Counted from the stretch's first letter, positions 1 to 13,140 are shown. The stretch is 64,000 nucleotides of DNA from Laguncularia racemosa (GCA_037954665.1 JBBMOL010000180.1:1116001-1180000); one strand, 5' to 3'. The notes: generated from the sequence alone by a model not told the origin. Translations and numbers: made by a program.

Positions 1-280
1 ACTTGAATTAATTATAGATAAATTTTTTTCTTGTTTTTTTCATATAATTACCATTTTTTAATAGCAACTTCAAGAAACCTAATAATGGAAAGGTATTATG
101 ATTCTAAAATTATATTAAGCAAGTGCTTCTAAAACTATGATATGATATGATAAGATACAAATAAGATTTAGATCCAAAGGAAAATTCCAAACTTAATCAT
201 TCCACAAGCTTATCATCTTTTATTATCTATAGTTAATCATATTATATTATAATATATAGTTTTGAAAACTTTTTTTTTCT

Positions 281-1219
281 AGTTTTTATGATGATACTTA
301 CTTCCATTCAACCACATTTGTTTTTAATTATATTTACCTTTAATTTTTAATATTTACTATAATTAATTGCTGACCATTCATTTTTACTCATCAATTTTAT
401 ATATTATAAATATCTATTATAAAATAGACCGTTGAGCCATTGTTCTCGTCTATTCCATTTCTCTCTCCCATTGTTCTCTTCCTTTAGTTGGTTCCAATTT
501 CTCAATTGAATCTTTGTATTTTAAAATTGCGGTTGAGTATTGAAACGTACTAGCATTGGGGATGAATTCTTTAGCCTTAAAGTATTGAAAGCGATAAAAA
601 ATAACCGATATCCTATGAGTTAGTTCGGATTATTAGATTGAATCTATTAGAGCTATACTTTTTATAATAAAAACTGTGATCTCCATCTTTATATAGTAAG
701 GGTTTAATTGATTTTTTTTAAGTTTAAATAAAGAATTATAGTGTTATGGTTATACTTACCAAAATTCAACCGCATTTATTTTTAATTATACTTACCTTTA
801 ATTTTCAAAATTTACTACAATACAATTAATTACTTACCATCTATTCATATTCTCTTCATTTCAATTCATCAATTTTATTTATTATATCTATCCACCATAA
901 AATAGGCTATTAAGTCATTGTTCTGTCTATTCCATTTCTCCCACCCATCATTCTCTTCTTTTGATTTGTTCCAGTTTCTTAATTGAATTTTTATATTTAA
1001 AATTGCAGCTAAATATTAAAATGTATTAACATTTAGGATGAATTTTGGACCTTAAAGCATCAAAAGTGATGAAAAATGATCAACATCCTATGAGTTAGTT
1101 GGGATTATCAAATAGAGTCTATTAGAGCTATACTTTGTATAATAAAAAATTGTAATCTTCATCTTTATATAGTGAAGGTTTAATTGTTGTTGTTGTTTAA
1201 ATTCAAGCAAAGAATTATG
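281..1219. repeat. Diverged tandem duplication, two units of about 460-480 bp
   Basis: Unit 1 (about 281-740) and unit 2 (about 741-1219) read in parallel throughout. Shared landmarks in the same order are the words CTTACC/CTTACT, TCATCAATTTTAT, TCTATTCCATTTCTC, CCTATGAGTTAGTT, TCTATTAGAGCTATACTTT and CTTTATATAGT. No reading frame runs through either copy. TATA-like words (TTTATATAGT) occur near the end of each unit. It could be a local duplication of intergenic DNA or remains of paired non-coding repeats. Confidence 0.75.
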
Positions 1220-3082
1220 TACTTAGAGTTCATATCTTCAATTGATGTATGAATATTTGAATATGTTAATTCTTTACTTTGTTTTAGCACTTTGCTAGAA
1301 AAATTTTAACATCTGATGCGAGAAGTGTATCTTTTATAAATTTGCAATATTATCTATATTAAAGAACTTCACTATTGTTAACCTAATATTTTTATTTATA
1401 GTCATTTTACATTTTGATGTATTGTTTAACTTTTATTTATGCCTTTGTTGTTAACTGAATTCAAAATATAGACCATGGAGGTGAGAATGGGATTGATTAG
1501 GTGATATGAAAATATATGGGTTGTTGAACCTAGTTTCTCTTCAATTTTTCTTAATTTAGATACATATTAAATCATGCCCATTCATTATAAATTGCTTGAC
1601 GAAAATTAAGGAAATTTCTTTTTGAAAAAAAAAAAATTGGAGTTGCCACCAATCAAAGCTGGAAAAAAAAAAAACAAAGAAAAGTTAAGATCAAATGGGT
1701 GGAATGATGATAACTTTAGCTACTAGTCTAAAGAAAAATAAATTATATGAAAAATAAATTTTAAAGAAAACAAAAAAAATAGATTTTGGGACTAACCTAT
1801 TAAATCCTTTACAGTTATCACATAGAGGTTGATTTGGAAAGATAAAAATTTATCAATTCCCTTTTTTTACTTTTTATTTTTATGAGAAAAAATAATTTCT
1901 ATGTTTTTTATGGCGACCACTCCAAAGATGCCTATGTACCTATATCTAGCATTAGGCCGTCATAGTTCATTTTATTTCTTTCATAAAACCCTTGGTGTAT
2001 TATTCTTTTTTTAAGTTGTGAAAAATGCCGCACTTTAAGGTTTTTATTTTAATTATGTTTTTTTTATTTTTAGCTAAAAAACCTAAATCCTAATTTTGAG
2101 GCCCTAAAATAAATCTATAATGATGTCTTAAATTTGATTGAGAAATCCAATTACATGACTTGTTTTTCTTTATTAGAAAACCTAAGTGAGAGAAAAAAGA
2201 ATTTATTGAATATACAAAACAAAAAATTCCTAGATAACTATTAAAAAAAAACATTGGTAAGGAATATAAAAGAAAGGATTATATCTATAAATGTAAATAG
2301 CTTAAATAAGGTAAGTTATACTAAATGAAATCTATATAAAAAAAAACACCTACCATAAAAAAGTTGAGTAAGAAGCAAATATGACATGATACATGGAAGT
2401 ATTAAAGGAAAGAAAACAAATGGAGATATTTACTAGGAAAGAAAAGAGTAAGACACATCTAACAACGATTTTTTATTTTCTTTCTAAAAGTTTTCAAATC
2501 CTAAACTTTCTCAATTTTCCTTTTTTTTTTTCTTAATGACTAAATTCCTTCAATGAAGGCAACACCCACACCCAAAGCAACAAGTCAGTGAAAAGATATC
2601 TGAATACTAAGTACGAAATATACAAGGAAAAGGGACTAATAGACATAACATCTAAGAAGTATTTAAAAGACCTAAAAGAAATGCTAATAACGATATGATA
2701 CATGATATGCTAAATAACTTCAAAAGCATAAAACGAAAATATATCAAATGATAGAAATAGAAAATGAAAGCTTTTATTAATAAAAACACCTAAAAAGGGA
2801 AAGTTAGCAACAAATATGAACACGAAAAGAAATAAGTTGCTACAAATGGATATAGGTCCTTTTTTATGGTTTAAACAAGAACTAAATAAGTTAGCAAAAA
2901 AAAAAAAAAAAGACATGCTAAAAATACCTATTACAAAGAAGGAAATCAGTAACAAACAAGACATAATTATGATATGATACACAAATTTTTATAACTAAAT
3001 AGTTTAATTATGAGAAGAAAAATGAGATTTAAAAATGATCTACTAAAAGACAACTATATGTTATGAGAGTTTTCAAAGAAAC
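1220..3082. other. AT-rich non-coding stretch
   Basis: No gene recognised. The stretch has many A- and T-runs (for example 1630-1675, 2517-2532 and 2896-2911). The longest open frame, on the minus strand at 2710-2982, is a low-complexity F/L/S-rich translation of an A-rich stretch and is not supported as a gene. Confidence 0.6.
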
Positions 3083-3087
3083 TATAG

Positions 3088-3658
3088 GTGGCTAAATCCA
3101 ATTCATGAACTTTTGGCCTGTTACTTTAATAGATTTGACTTTATAAGCTAAGATAATAGGGTCCAAAGAGTGAAGTTCATGTTTTGGGATGATCGTGGGA
3201 GATTTGGCATAGTGGGCTTGGAATAGGGTCTATTAGATCAGCCCACCTAATGTAACCTTTCTCAATAAAGCTAACACACACACTAAGGGCCTCTAATGGG
3301 CCTAAACTTATACAAAATCTATATAAGAGCTCATTTACCGAGACCATTTATCAGTGTCATCATCCGATAGACGAAATTCATAGCCAGATACTATAAATAC
3401 CCTATACTTCCTCATTTAAGAGGGATTTCTTTGGGAAAATGTGGTCATTTTGCTGGATTTTTCTCAAAAAAATCAAAATCTACCCACACACACACACATC
3501 TATCACCAAAGTGTTGAGCCTTATTCGAGATCGCTTACTCCTCCTCTCCATCTCATTCACCTTTGATCATCCTTACACATGTTACTTCCCTTATTAAGCC
3601 ACATGTAGCGCGTTCCCACACAACATGCATGTAACTCTCACACTCAAATCCACACACT
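3088..3658 (+). repeat. 5' LTR of the Tat-like element
   Basis: This block matches 25640-27131 once the insertion in the latter is removed. It starts near TGGCTAAATCC (T at 3089) and ends just before the primer-binding site at 3666. It holds a TATA-like word (CTATATAAGAG, about 3319-3330) and CTATAAATACC near 3391. By eye about 33 of the first 195 aligned bases differ between the two copies, mostly transitions, so both are old. The exact ends are uncertain by a base or two because the usual TG...CA termini are not intact. Confidence 0.75.
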
Positions 3659-3665
3659 TAAATTT

Positions 3666-3683
3666 TGGCGACTCCATTGGGGA
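3666..3683 (+). other. Primer-binding site
   Basis: TGGCGACTCCATTGGGGA begins a few bases after the LTR end. The leading TGG pairs with the CCA end of a tRNA. From memory, Tat/Ogre elements use tRNA-Arg and carry a site of this form; the tRNA identity is family knowledge, not shown here. Confidence 0.7.
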
Positions 3684-3704
3684 AGGGAAGTTGACGACCT
3701 TGCG

Positions 3705-5214
3705 ATGGCATCCTCGAGGAGAAAGATCCTTGATCCTAGTGATAACATCAATCAAGGCCAAGAAGTGAACCTTAAAGTTACCAAGTAGTTACCCCCACCT
3801 AAAAACACTGGTATTAACAATACTACTTAGGAGTCTCATCTAGACAATGACTAGTTGGTACATGCCATCTAGGAAAACACTAAGATGACGAACCAATTTA
3901 TGATGATGCTCGCCCAGTGTATGCCTAGTATGGTGGGCTTTGTTGTTGCACAACAAGGAACGACTTTGCCGAATCCTACTGTTGTTGCATAGCAAGCTAC
4001 CTCCTAAGCACCTTGATCCTCCAACCCAACTCCTATCAATCAAGAAGTTACCCCTAAGACTGAGGAGCAGCATCCTACACTAGAGTCTATAGCTGCCCAC
4101 CATCTTACACATGAGGTGAGGGGCCAATGAATTGATATCGACAGACCTTCATCCTCACACATTATGCCCTTATCTCAAGGTGTTATTGGAAGATCTACAA
4201 CTTATCCTAACTTTACTCCTTCAAAGGCTATAATGCCTGCCCTTAGAAGCACATTTGTCATTAAAGAGGATTTAAACATGTATTTGAAGGAAATACAGAC
4301 AAAGTCCATTGTGGGGGGTACTAGATCTCAAGCTTCCTTTCAACCAACGCATTGCAGCAAACCTTATCCCAAAGATTACGTAAGTCCTAAGTTCATGCTT
4401 TTCAATGGGAAGAAAGGGAGCACTAAGGAACACCTACTGAAATTTATCAAACCTTGGAGGTCTACGAGTTAGATGATGATTTGAAGCTTAAAGAATTTTC
4501 TAAATCTCTCACAAAGAAGGCATACACGTGGTATGACAATCTTCCACCAGGCTCAATAGATTCATAGGGTAGTATGTGCAAGATGTCCCTAGAAAAGTTC
4601 TTTTCTACTCAAGAGAGAGTTACTTTAACCAACATGGGGCGAACTCAACAACAACCTAAGGAAGACCTGGTGGAGTATATTGAAAATTTTAGAAAATACT
4701 CTCTAGACATTCAAAACATTTATGATAAAAAAGAATTGGTGAAGATTTGTATCCAAAGGATGTTCACTAAATATATAGTACATCTAGAGAATCTATCTTT
4801 AGTGTCTTTCACTGCATTGGTTGAAAATGCATGAAGGACCAACATTTCCATTGCAAAGCAAAGAGAAGGAGGTCCTAAGTTTAACAAACGAACCCCATCT
4901 ATAAACTTGGCTTACGAAGAAGGATCTAAAGGAGGGAAGAAGCCTAGGGATAGGAAACTAGAATTGAGACTACGAGGGGCTCTACACTAGCATTAACATA
5001 TCCATGCCTAATGAGGAAGGTACATGCTATGCTTGACATATGGTTAACAGATGAAAATGTCAAACTCCTAAGAGTTAAGCACCTTCTTACTGCGAAAAAA
5101 AGGAATGGCCTTAGATTTTGCAAGTTTCATAGAATTATGGAGCATTCTACTAAAGATTGCTTCACTTTAAAGAAAATCTTCACTGAGAGGGTACGAACGG
5201 GGAGCTTATCATAA
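3705..5214 (+). pseudogene. gag pseudogene (Tat-like), several frames
   Basis: A start ATG at 3705 opens a frame that meets a TAG after 27 codons. Later pieces carry the recognisable gag: 4164-4472 with the PYPKDY...F.LFNGKKGSTKEHL region, about 4470-4834 with EFSKSLTKKAYTWYDNLPPG and the KFFSTQ / ENFRKYS region of Retrotrans_gag, and 5011-5214 ending in a zinc-knuckle-like CKFHRIMEHSTKDC (CX2H...HX4C form, as in Tat and Athila gag). The protein would form the particle that packages element RNA. Stops at 4567 and 4834 and at least one frame change break it. Confidence 0.75.
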
Positions 5215-5315
5215 AAAATAATGATGTCAAGCACAACCCACTCCCAACCCATAACAATTAACACGAGGCCATAAACATTGTTACTCATGACCCCGCTACT
5301 ATTGAAGTAGATGAA

Positions 5316-5990
5316 GTGCCACCTGTTGAGGTGCGTAAAGGAAAAGAGAAATTGAGTGAAGATGAAGCTGGTGAATACTCACCCGTTGTTTTAACATTGT
5401 TAAAGACTTCCAATTTTAGGAATTTCTTCAACCTCCTTAGTTTCGACAAGAAAGCAAAGCTCGTAGCAGTGACTACACTTACACAAATTTCAGATGAGCA
5501 ATATGTTGAGTGTAGTGTAGCACAACTTAAGAAGAGAATGGCTCATGCTCATGAGGATGCAATTTTTTTCATAGATGCTGATATGTGTGTGAAGAACCCA
5601 AGTCACAATCGCCTACTATATGTGGAGGGAGTGCTTAATGGATACCTGGTGAAGAGGACATTCATAGACACTAGGTCCTCTTTGAACAGCATGTCAAAGA
5701 CCACATTTAAAGCTACCGGAATTAATCCTAGGCATTTAGTAAAGCAACCTATTTCAATAAATGGCTTCAATCATTCCCTTACAAAGACACTAAGGCGAGT
5801 TAATGTGCATCTCAAAGTTGGGCCTATCCATGATTTTGTTACCTTTCATGTGATTAATGCGCTCGTATCCTATCACCTGCTTATGGGAAGGAAGTGGTTA
5901 CATGACCACAATTTGTTACCTTCGACAATACACCAATGCATTAAAGGTCACTAGAAAGGCAAAGACATACTCATCTCTGCAACGAAGAAT
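5316..5990 (+). pseudogene. Retropepsin (aspartic protease) pseudogene of the Tat-like element
   Basis: The open piece 5316-5954 (212 aa) contains a retropepsin-like fold pattern: VEGVLNGYLVKRTFIDTRSS, where the catalytic D-T/S-G has become D-T-R, then hydrophobic strands, then HLLMGRKWLHDHNLLPST, which corresponds to the LLGRPWIH motif followed by HQC. The protease would release gag and pol proteins. The G-to-R change at the active site and the stop at 5954 argue that it is inactive. Confidence 0.75.
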
Positions 5991-6402
5991 CCTTTTGAGC
6001 AAGAGGAATTATACTTCCTTAAGTCAACCTTTCTTTATGAATACATCGAGGAATGAGAAATGGCTATTGCAAAACCTTTTGGTATCTTATTACCTACTTG
6101 GGAAGAAATCTAATGTGGGTAGCAAAGTAAAAGAAAGATGTGTGGTTGTCGAGGAGGCAAGAAGAAGAATAAGCATTTATGGTAAATGGCCGTAAAATAT
6201 TGAAAGTTTCATTATGGTAGATGGCCGTAAAATATACCATTTATAACAGTTACAAGGGTTTAAAGAGGTACGTTTATCTTCTTCAGATCCTAAACAAGTT
6301 CAAGAAATCTAGCCTGTCCCTCAATAGATGCAAGACTAAATCAAACCTCAAGGGGAAGAAATAGAGAAATTGGATCTAGCACAACCAAGTGAGTCTCTAC
6401 GA

Positions 6403-8330
6403 CTAATCTTCATCAACAAGTGTTTTCCTTAGGAGATAAAGATCCCACTTATTGCATTGCTCAAGAAGTATAGGGATGTCTTTGCTTAGACCTATGAAAA
6501 AATGCCAGGATTAGATCCTAACCTTGTAGTGCATAGACTAAATGTCACGTCAAGATTCACTCTGGTGATGCAAGGACACCGAGTCTTCCGACCTGAAGTC
6601 GAGGTGAAAATTAGGCAAGAGATTGAAAAGTTACTCCTTGCCAATTTTATTAAGCTAATTGAACATTTTTGTGTGGTTAGCTAACATTGTATTAATGAGG
6701 AAGAAGAATGGTCAAATACATGTCTATGTTGACTTTTGAGATTTAAACAAAGCTTGTCCAAAGGATGATTTCCCTTTGCCGAATATTGACACTTTGGTAG
6801 ACGTAACCATAGGCCACGAGTTATTCTCATTCATGGATGGTTTCAGTGGCTACAGTCAAATCAAAATGGCCATTGGAGATGCTAAGCGTACTACATTCAA
6901 AACGCTGGTGGAAATTTTCTATTATACTATTATGCCTTTTGGACTTAAGAATGTAGGTGCAACCTATCAAAGGGCTATGATCACCATATTTCATGACATG
7001 ATGCATGACTTCATGAAAGACTACGTTGACAATATTGTCATCAAGTCTAGGAGAGCACCTGATCACACGATTCACTTGCAAAAGGTTTTTGAATAGTGTC
7101 AGTTATATAAACTCTGCATGAATCCTTTGAAGTGTGTATTTGGTGTGGCTTTAGAGAAGTTTTTGGAATTTGTGGCCTATAGTAAAAGAATTGATGTTGA
7201 CCCAGCAAAAATCTAAGCTATACTATCCATGCCATCACTCGTTACACCAAAGGAATTGAAAACTCTCATGGGCAAAGTCTCTTATATTAGGAGATTCATG
7301 CTAACGCTAGCAAAGATTTTATATCCTTTGCACCAACTTCTAAAGAAAAGGGTCCCATTTGAGTAGAAGGAAATGCATGAAAAAGCAATTAAGAAGATTT
7401 AGAAGATCCTAACCTTCCCTCAAACCATGACAATGCTAGTAAAGGGATTACCATTAGTTTTATACCTTACCTTTACCGATAAATCAATTGAGGCCTTACT
7501 TATGTAGGAAATAGACAGGCAAAGAAAGACCGATTTACTATTTGAGCCAAACCCCTCAAGGGAGCGAGGTCAACTACTCAATTTTCAAAAACACACTGTC
7601 TCATATTGGTATTTGCCTCGCAAAAATTACGACACTATTTTTTGACACATAAGGTCGAACTCATCACACATTCAAACCTCATTAAGTATTTATTGTCTCA
7701 ACTAGCCTTGTTAGGCTAAGTTGCTAAGTGGCTACTCCTCCTTAGAGAATTTGACATCACAATTTAGTCCCCCAAGGCCATCAAGTCACAAGCCTTCGCT
7801 GATTTATTGGCACACTTCCTAAATGTACGTAAAAGCCTTATCATGGATGCTATGCCAGTAAAGCTTCATGAGGATTCCCTCATGATTGAAATAGAAGGGG
7901 AGTGGCCACTTCAATTTGATAGCTCTGCAGGAAGTAAGGGATAGGGGGGCAGGAATTGTGTTAACCTCACGTAAAGGCCAAGAAATACCGTTGGCATTCA
8001 AACTTGATTTTTATTGCACTAACATTGAGGCTAAATATGAAGCTTTGTTGCTAGGGTTGATATCCGCACAAAAGGTAGGAGCAAATTAACTGTGCATCTG
8101 AGGTGACTCTAATTTGATCATTAACCAGGCCAATGGCAAGTTTAGACTCAAAGAACCCGCACTAGCACCCTATAGGGCTGAAGTGTAAACTCTAGTGGCA
8201 AAATTTCAATCAATATGTTACGACCATATGACTCGATCCATAAATAAATATGCAGATGCTTTGGCCACATTAGCATCAAAAGTTCCGATCCAAGATGCAA
8301 GTAATGTTTTAAACATTTAAGTACTTAAGA
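6403..8330 (+). pseudogene. Reverse transcriptase and RNase H region of the Tat-like element, broken
   Basis: The RT begins with the EKMPGLDPNLVVHRLNV lead-in (6502-6684), then DLNKACPKDDFPLP (about 6735-6780), then 6776-7096 with FMDGFSGYSQIKMA, MPFGLKNVGATYQRAM and KDYVDNIVIKS. The catalytic YVDD box is YVDN here. Connector words LMGKVSYIRRF and LYPLHQLLKK follow to about 7350. A second, plant-type RNase H begins near 7893 (PLQFDSSAGSKG) and continues past 8030, which is diagnostic of Tat dual-RNase-H elements. The RT copies element RNA to DNA and the RNases H remove RNA. Many in-frame stops (for example 6736, 7094, 7213, 7363, 7506) disable it. Confidence 0.8.
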
Positions 8331-8629
8331 AATCTATGCCATGTACTGCATTGAATCTTGTTGATGAGGATAAAGAAGTATAGGATGATTGGGGCATATC
8401 ATTAAAGGAGCATTTAGCGCACTCGGGTGCAACTTCTGTCTCGACAATGAAAAACTTCATTAAAGTTAATAGAACATTATACTACATAGTTCTAGAGGGT
8501 GTGTTGTCCCATTGCATAAGAATGAATGAAGCTCGCTTGAAGCTAGACAAATACCATAAGATTTGGTGTGGAGAAGAGGGGCCACCCTTATATCGTCGCA
8601 TTCAATATGTGAGATACTATTAGCCCTCG

Positions 8630-9963
8630 ATGTCCAAGGATGCATTCCTAGTTCAAGCAAATTGCCCTAAGTGTTCTAAGTTACCTAATGAGAAGGAGTG
8701 TAACTTTGTGGCTAGTGTAGGAGATTGGCGGTATCTATACATTGACTATTTAAAGAACAATACATTACCTATTAATAAAATGGATGTGAAGCTTGTAAAG
8801 AGAAAGGTAAGGAGATATCTCAGGCATGAAGATGAACTATACAAGGTCTCATTTATGGGAAAACCTCTTAGATGCATCACACCTCCTAAAACATAAATGA
8901 TATTAACTGAGGTACATGTTGGAGAATGTAGATACCACTAAAGAGGAAGAAAGTTATATTACCGCTTGCTTGATATAGGTTGTTACTGGCTAACTATGGA
9001 AGCTGATGCCTTCAATTTTGTTAGAAGATGTGTCATTTGTCAACAACATGGTAATGTCATTCATGCCCCTGTAGTTATACTCCACAGTGTGACAATGCCA
9101 TAACCCTTCCATACCTAAGCGTTTGACTTAATTGACCTAATTCACCCACCATCAAGAAGATGTATCTAAATCTTGGTAGGAACTAAATGCTTTACAAAAT
9201 AGGTAGAGGCTGCTCCCTTAAAGAAGGCTACGAGATTAGCAATTGCAAGTTTCATGAAGGAGAATATTATATGCAAATTCAGCATTCCAAAGCGCATCTT
9301 GTCTAATAATGGTACTCCTTTCATAAATTCTCATGTTTGGCAATTGTTGGCTTCTTACAGTATAGATCATGTCAAGTCTACGCCCTACTACCCAAAAGGC
9401 AATGGTCAAGCGGAGACCACAAATAAAAGTTTATTGAAAGTGCTAAGTCGTATGGTCCATGACAACTATAAAGAATGGCATGATAAATTACCATTGGCAC
9501 TTTTGGCATGCAGGACGTTAAAGCAAAAGCCAACCTAAGCAACATCTTTCTCTCTAATATATGGCACTGAAGCAATAATCCCAATGGAAGACTTGATCCC
9601 TTTTTCACGTTTAGCCATCAATGTCGAGCTTGAGCCAAATGATACCTTAAATATGTTAGACTTAGAAGCCTTAGAAAAGAGGCGAGACACTGCCAAATAT
9701 AAGCTGATTCATTACCAACAGAAACTAAGCATAACTTACAATTGCCTAGTGAGAAGAAGATCATTTCAACAAGGCAACATTGTACTTTAAGCAGTAGATC
9801 ATGTGTGCCAAGGTATTCTAATGCCAAAGTTTATACCTAAATGGGAAGGAACTTTTATTGTTGAAGAGGTTCACAATAGTGGTTACTGTAAGTTCCATAA
9901 TCTAAAGATGAATGTTATCACTGCTCCTATCAATTTTCAATACATCAAAAAGTTTCATTTGTA
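8630..9963 (+). pseudogene. Integrase pseudogene of the Tat-like element
   Basis: The zinc-binding start is readable as VHVGECRYH with a later CVICQQHG (about 8910-9050). The catalytic core follows: FDLIDLI near 9120, where the first catalytic Asp should lie, then the 9254-9538 piece with FSIPKRILSNNGTPFIN (N where the second catalytic Asp is usual) and YYPKGNGQAETTNKSLLKVL, which keeps the catalytic Glu. The 9584-9790 piece and the following WEGTFIVEEV stretch are the C-terminal part. The enzyme would insert element DNA into the chromosome. Stops at about 9537 and 9790 and the D-to-N change make it inactive. Confidence 0.8.
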
Positions 9964-10553
9964 ACAAGTGGAATGTATATGTAGAGCAAATCAATGAAAA
10001 TGTAACTCAAATCATGAGAGCTTACTTCTAACTTCTTGTGAAAAAAATTTTATTTGTCGCTGCAAAGACAAAAGCTTAACTCCTTAGCGCACATTATATG
10101 TATTACATTGTTGCAACTCAGTCATAGATTGATCTCCCAAGTGTGCAATGTTTCGCAATTTATGTCATGTTAATTGGTGAGAATACTACCTCCTAAGTGC
10201 ATGATATAACGCCCTTAATAAATACAAAATTTTTGCTAGTCAATGTATTCTCTAGTGATCTCATAAGTAAATTGTAAGTAGTGGGTAATACCTCCCTTAG
10301 CAAAATAATTGTTGCTAGCACATGGAGTATTCCTCATGCACGATGTTCTCTAAAAAAAAATTATATATCATGTTCTTTACATAAGTACAGCCACTATTAA
10401 GTGCACTACAAGCTACATATCATTTATCAATTATAAGATTACACAATATAAAAAAACAAAACAAATCACAAAGACATGAAATAAGACTTTAAATCAAGGT
10501 GAAACCACCATTCATCAAATAAGTCTACATATGCCATACGAAATTAAAGGAAA
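9964..10553. other. Spacer between integrase and antisense ORF
   Basis: No coding sequence recognised. The spacer lies between the end of pol and the antisense mobile-domain ORF of the same element and contains repeated short words such as CTCCTAAGTGCA / CTCCCAAGTGTGCA. It is probably the intergenic leader of the element. Confidence 0.5.
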
Positions 10554-13140
10554 TTATAATAATTGTAAAAAATAAAAAATAAAAAAAGGTAATGTCCAAT
10601 CAAGACCCACAACTGATCTTACTAAGGAATTAACATCTAAAACATTCAAGTTTGCTTCTATTTTGAGATCAATTTTAGTAAGTTCTGCTAAAATCATCTT
10701 ACACCGCTCCACTAGGTCTTGGCAATCTAATATCCTTCTTGCTTCAATCACAATAGGCTCTATGTTGCCAACTTTGAATTTCAAGGCCCATGCTCCCTCA
10801 ACACTATCAATGATGAGCTTCAATTCCTTTTTAGATGATGAACTCCACTATCTATTCAAAAGAGACATGGTTTGTCCAAGTATCGATACCATAGTGGTAT
10901 TTAATTCGAAACCCTAGCAAATTACTTCTAACCAAAACTCTCCCTTTAACTTGTACAAATGCTCTAATAAAGGCAAGAGTTACAAGTGAATCATAAACCC
11001 ATGAAATGAAGCTATTGGCAGTACACTAAGGACAAACCTTTAATTTGTCTAAACACTTCAACAACTGGGGGAGGAATGATGTTAAGAAGAGTCACAAGTG
11101 AGGTGACCTCACTATAGAGAGTAAGTGCATCATGAGACATAGCAACATCAATAGAAGCTTCATTCAATGTGCCATTCTTCTAACTATCAAAGAGTCCTAT
11201 CTCTCAAGAAATCTACATATGCTTAAATGTCATGTACATCAAAGTGCCCACTTTCATCATTTTCAATGTCATCCATTTGAATGGTAGCATTCAACTCAAC
11301 GTTATTACTCGATAAGGACTCAATCTGCCTATCACTAACATGCACAAGAGTACTTCTCCCACTATTGATGGTGCACTGGAGAGTATCCTCAAAATCAACC
11401 ATTTCATCATCCTCTTCTTCATTTGTAGCCTCAATGATAGCAGGACGATTACTAATCCGAAGTTCCTTCCTAACACTATATCAACTTGAGAATGGTGCAA
11501 TGCTAAGGGGAGTCGATTTTGAAGGGGCAATGGGAGCATCGGTAGTGATGTGATCTCTCATGTCCTGTAAATAAATTAAAAAAAAAACTGAGAATAAAGA
11601 ATGCAAATAATGGTAATACTTTTTGAACATAGGCACGTTTTACTTGTCTCATAATCAACCAAAGAGGGGTAGGATGACTACTCAATGCCTTATTCTTTAC
11701 ATTAGTAGATGACTTTGCTTTTTCACTTGGAAGACGAAACTAAAAGTCATACTTAAAAATAGGCTCCTTAGGTAGCTCTTCCTCAATTGCCCTATCTATG
11801 TAATTTTTAAAATCATCTACGCAGTTAGTCTAATATGTCAACCACCCGACAAAGACAAGCCTAGAGTGTGTTGAAGAAAGGAGATATAAGTGCCTCATTT
11901 TTGGACAAATATCTCTAAAATTTGCAGGATTGAATAATTAGCTACATGCGTCAAAATCCTCCTTGATATAGATAGTCCAAGGAACTCCTTAATCAAATCT
12001 AAACTGTTGGGCCACTCTGTGAAGTGAGTATAGCTTGACTCCACATTCTAGAAAACAACCAGAGGAGTCTCTCCAATCATGAAGAGAAGGAAGACCTCTA
12101 AGAAAGCACCATAAAACAAACACTACTTCACCAACACTAAGTTTCTTGTGAGCCCCAAGAAGGTTCATTATATCTTTCAATCTCTTGGGATAAAACTTCG
12201 GAAACCATAGATATCCAGTTAATCTGCTAATGTAAGGATGGAAATTCACCTCCTTCATGCCATCTATTACATGGAATAGAGAACCTAAATGCTTCCAATC
12301 AATCCATGCGAAGGCTAGGGGCTCAACAGGATTAGGTCTATTTGGAGGTGAACCAAAGTGTCTTTTGAATTGTTTAGTGAAAAACACTTGTAAAAACACC
12401 ACATTGACATGTAACAATATGGTGTAATGTGCCTTCAACTGAACTGAAGCATCATGATACAAGTCCAAACACTAATACAAGGAGCTGAGGTGGAATAATC
12501 CTAAGGCAAAACATGTGTCGTATGCCATTCGAACGGCTAAATGAAAGAACCAACGACTCACACCATCAACCAGACCACCAAGAAATACGCACAGGGATAA
12601 CCACTATGCAAGGAAGCCTCAAGCTTGTACCTAAGAATAACAAAAAGAGATATATGAATCAATTAGATTGAAATTCGCATAACAAAAGAGGCCATGACAT
12701 ACAAGATTAGAAAAGCTTACTTATATCAATCATCTAAACCATCTGAATTCTTTTGCTCAAAGAAGTACTAGATCCATGCAAAGAAAGTAGATTTCTTGTG
12801 ATTAATAATGGCCACCTCCATTGCTGCTTCTAAGGCCAATATAGCTATCTCATCCTCTCTAGTGACATCAGTAGTAGCGATATCTATTAACCCGAAATCA
12901 CAAAAATGTAAAAGTGTACACACGTCTTCTACTATAAGAGTTATTTCACTCTAAGAGGTTACAAAAGTGTGTGTTTACATACTCCAATAAGTTATGACAC
13001 TTCGCCAAAAATCCATTTTGTTTGGACAAGGAAACCCAAAGCGAGAGGAAATCATTATAGGGTACTAGATTTATGCAAACTCCAAAGTATCCACATATCT
13101 TGAATTGCTTATAATGTGATTCACCCAAGCGCGCTAACCT
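10554..13140 (-). pseudogene. Antisense plant mobile domain (PMD) ORF of the Tat-like element, broken
   Basis: Read on the minus strand from about 13140 downward. First comes GESHYKQFKICGYFGVCINL (13128-12946), then EDEIAILALEAAMEVAI and KKSTFFAWI-stop-YFFEQ (about 12850-12740), then WLSLCVFLGGLVDGVSRWFF and LAVRMAYDTCFALGLFHLSS (about 12640-12490), then 12468-11989 with FLQVFFTKQF...FAWIDWK. A hydrophilic, probably helical tail follows (11539-11291, 10823-10554). The WLS.YVF / LA..MA..FAL pattern is that of the plant mobile domain (aminotransferase-like, PMD) family. Antisense extra ORFs after pol are known from Tat elements; their job is not established. Several stops and shifts break it. 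Confidence 0.7.
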
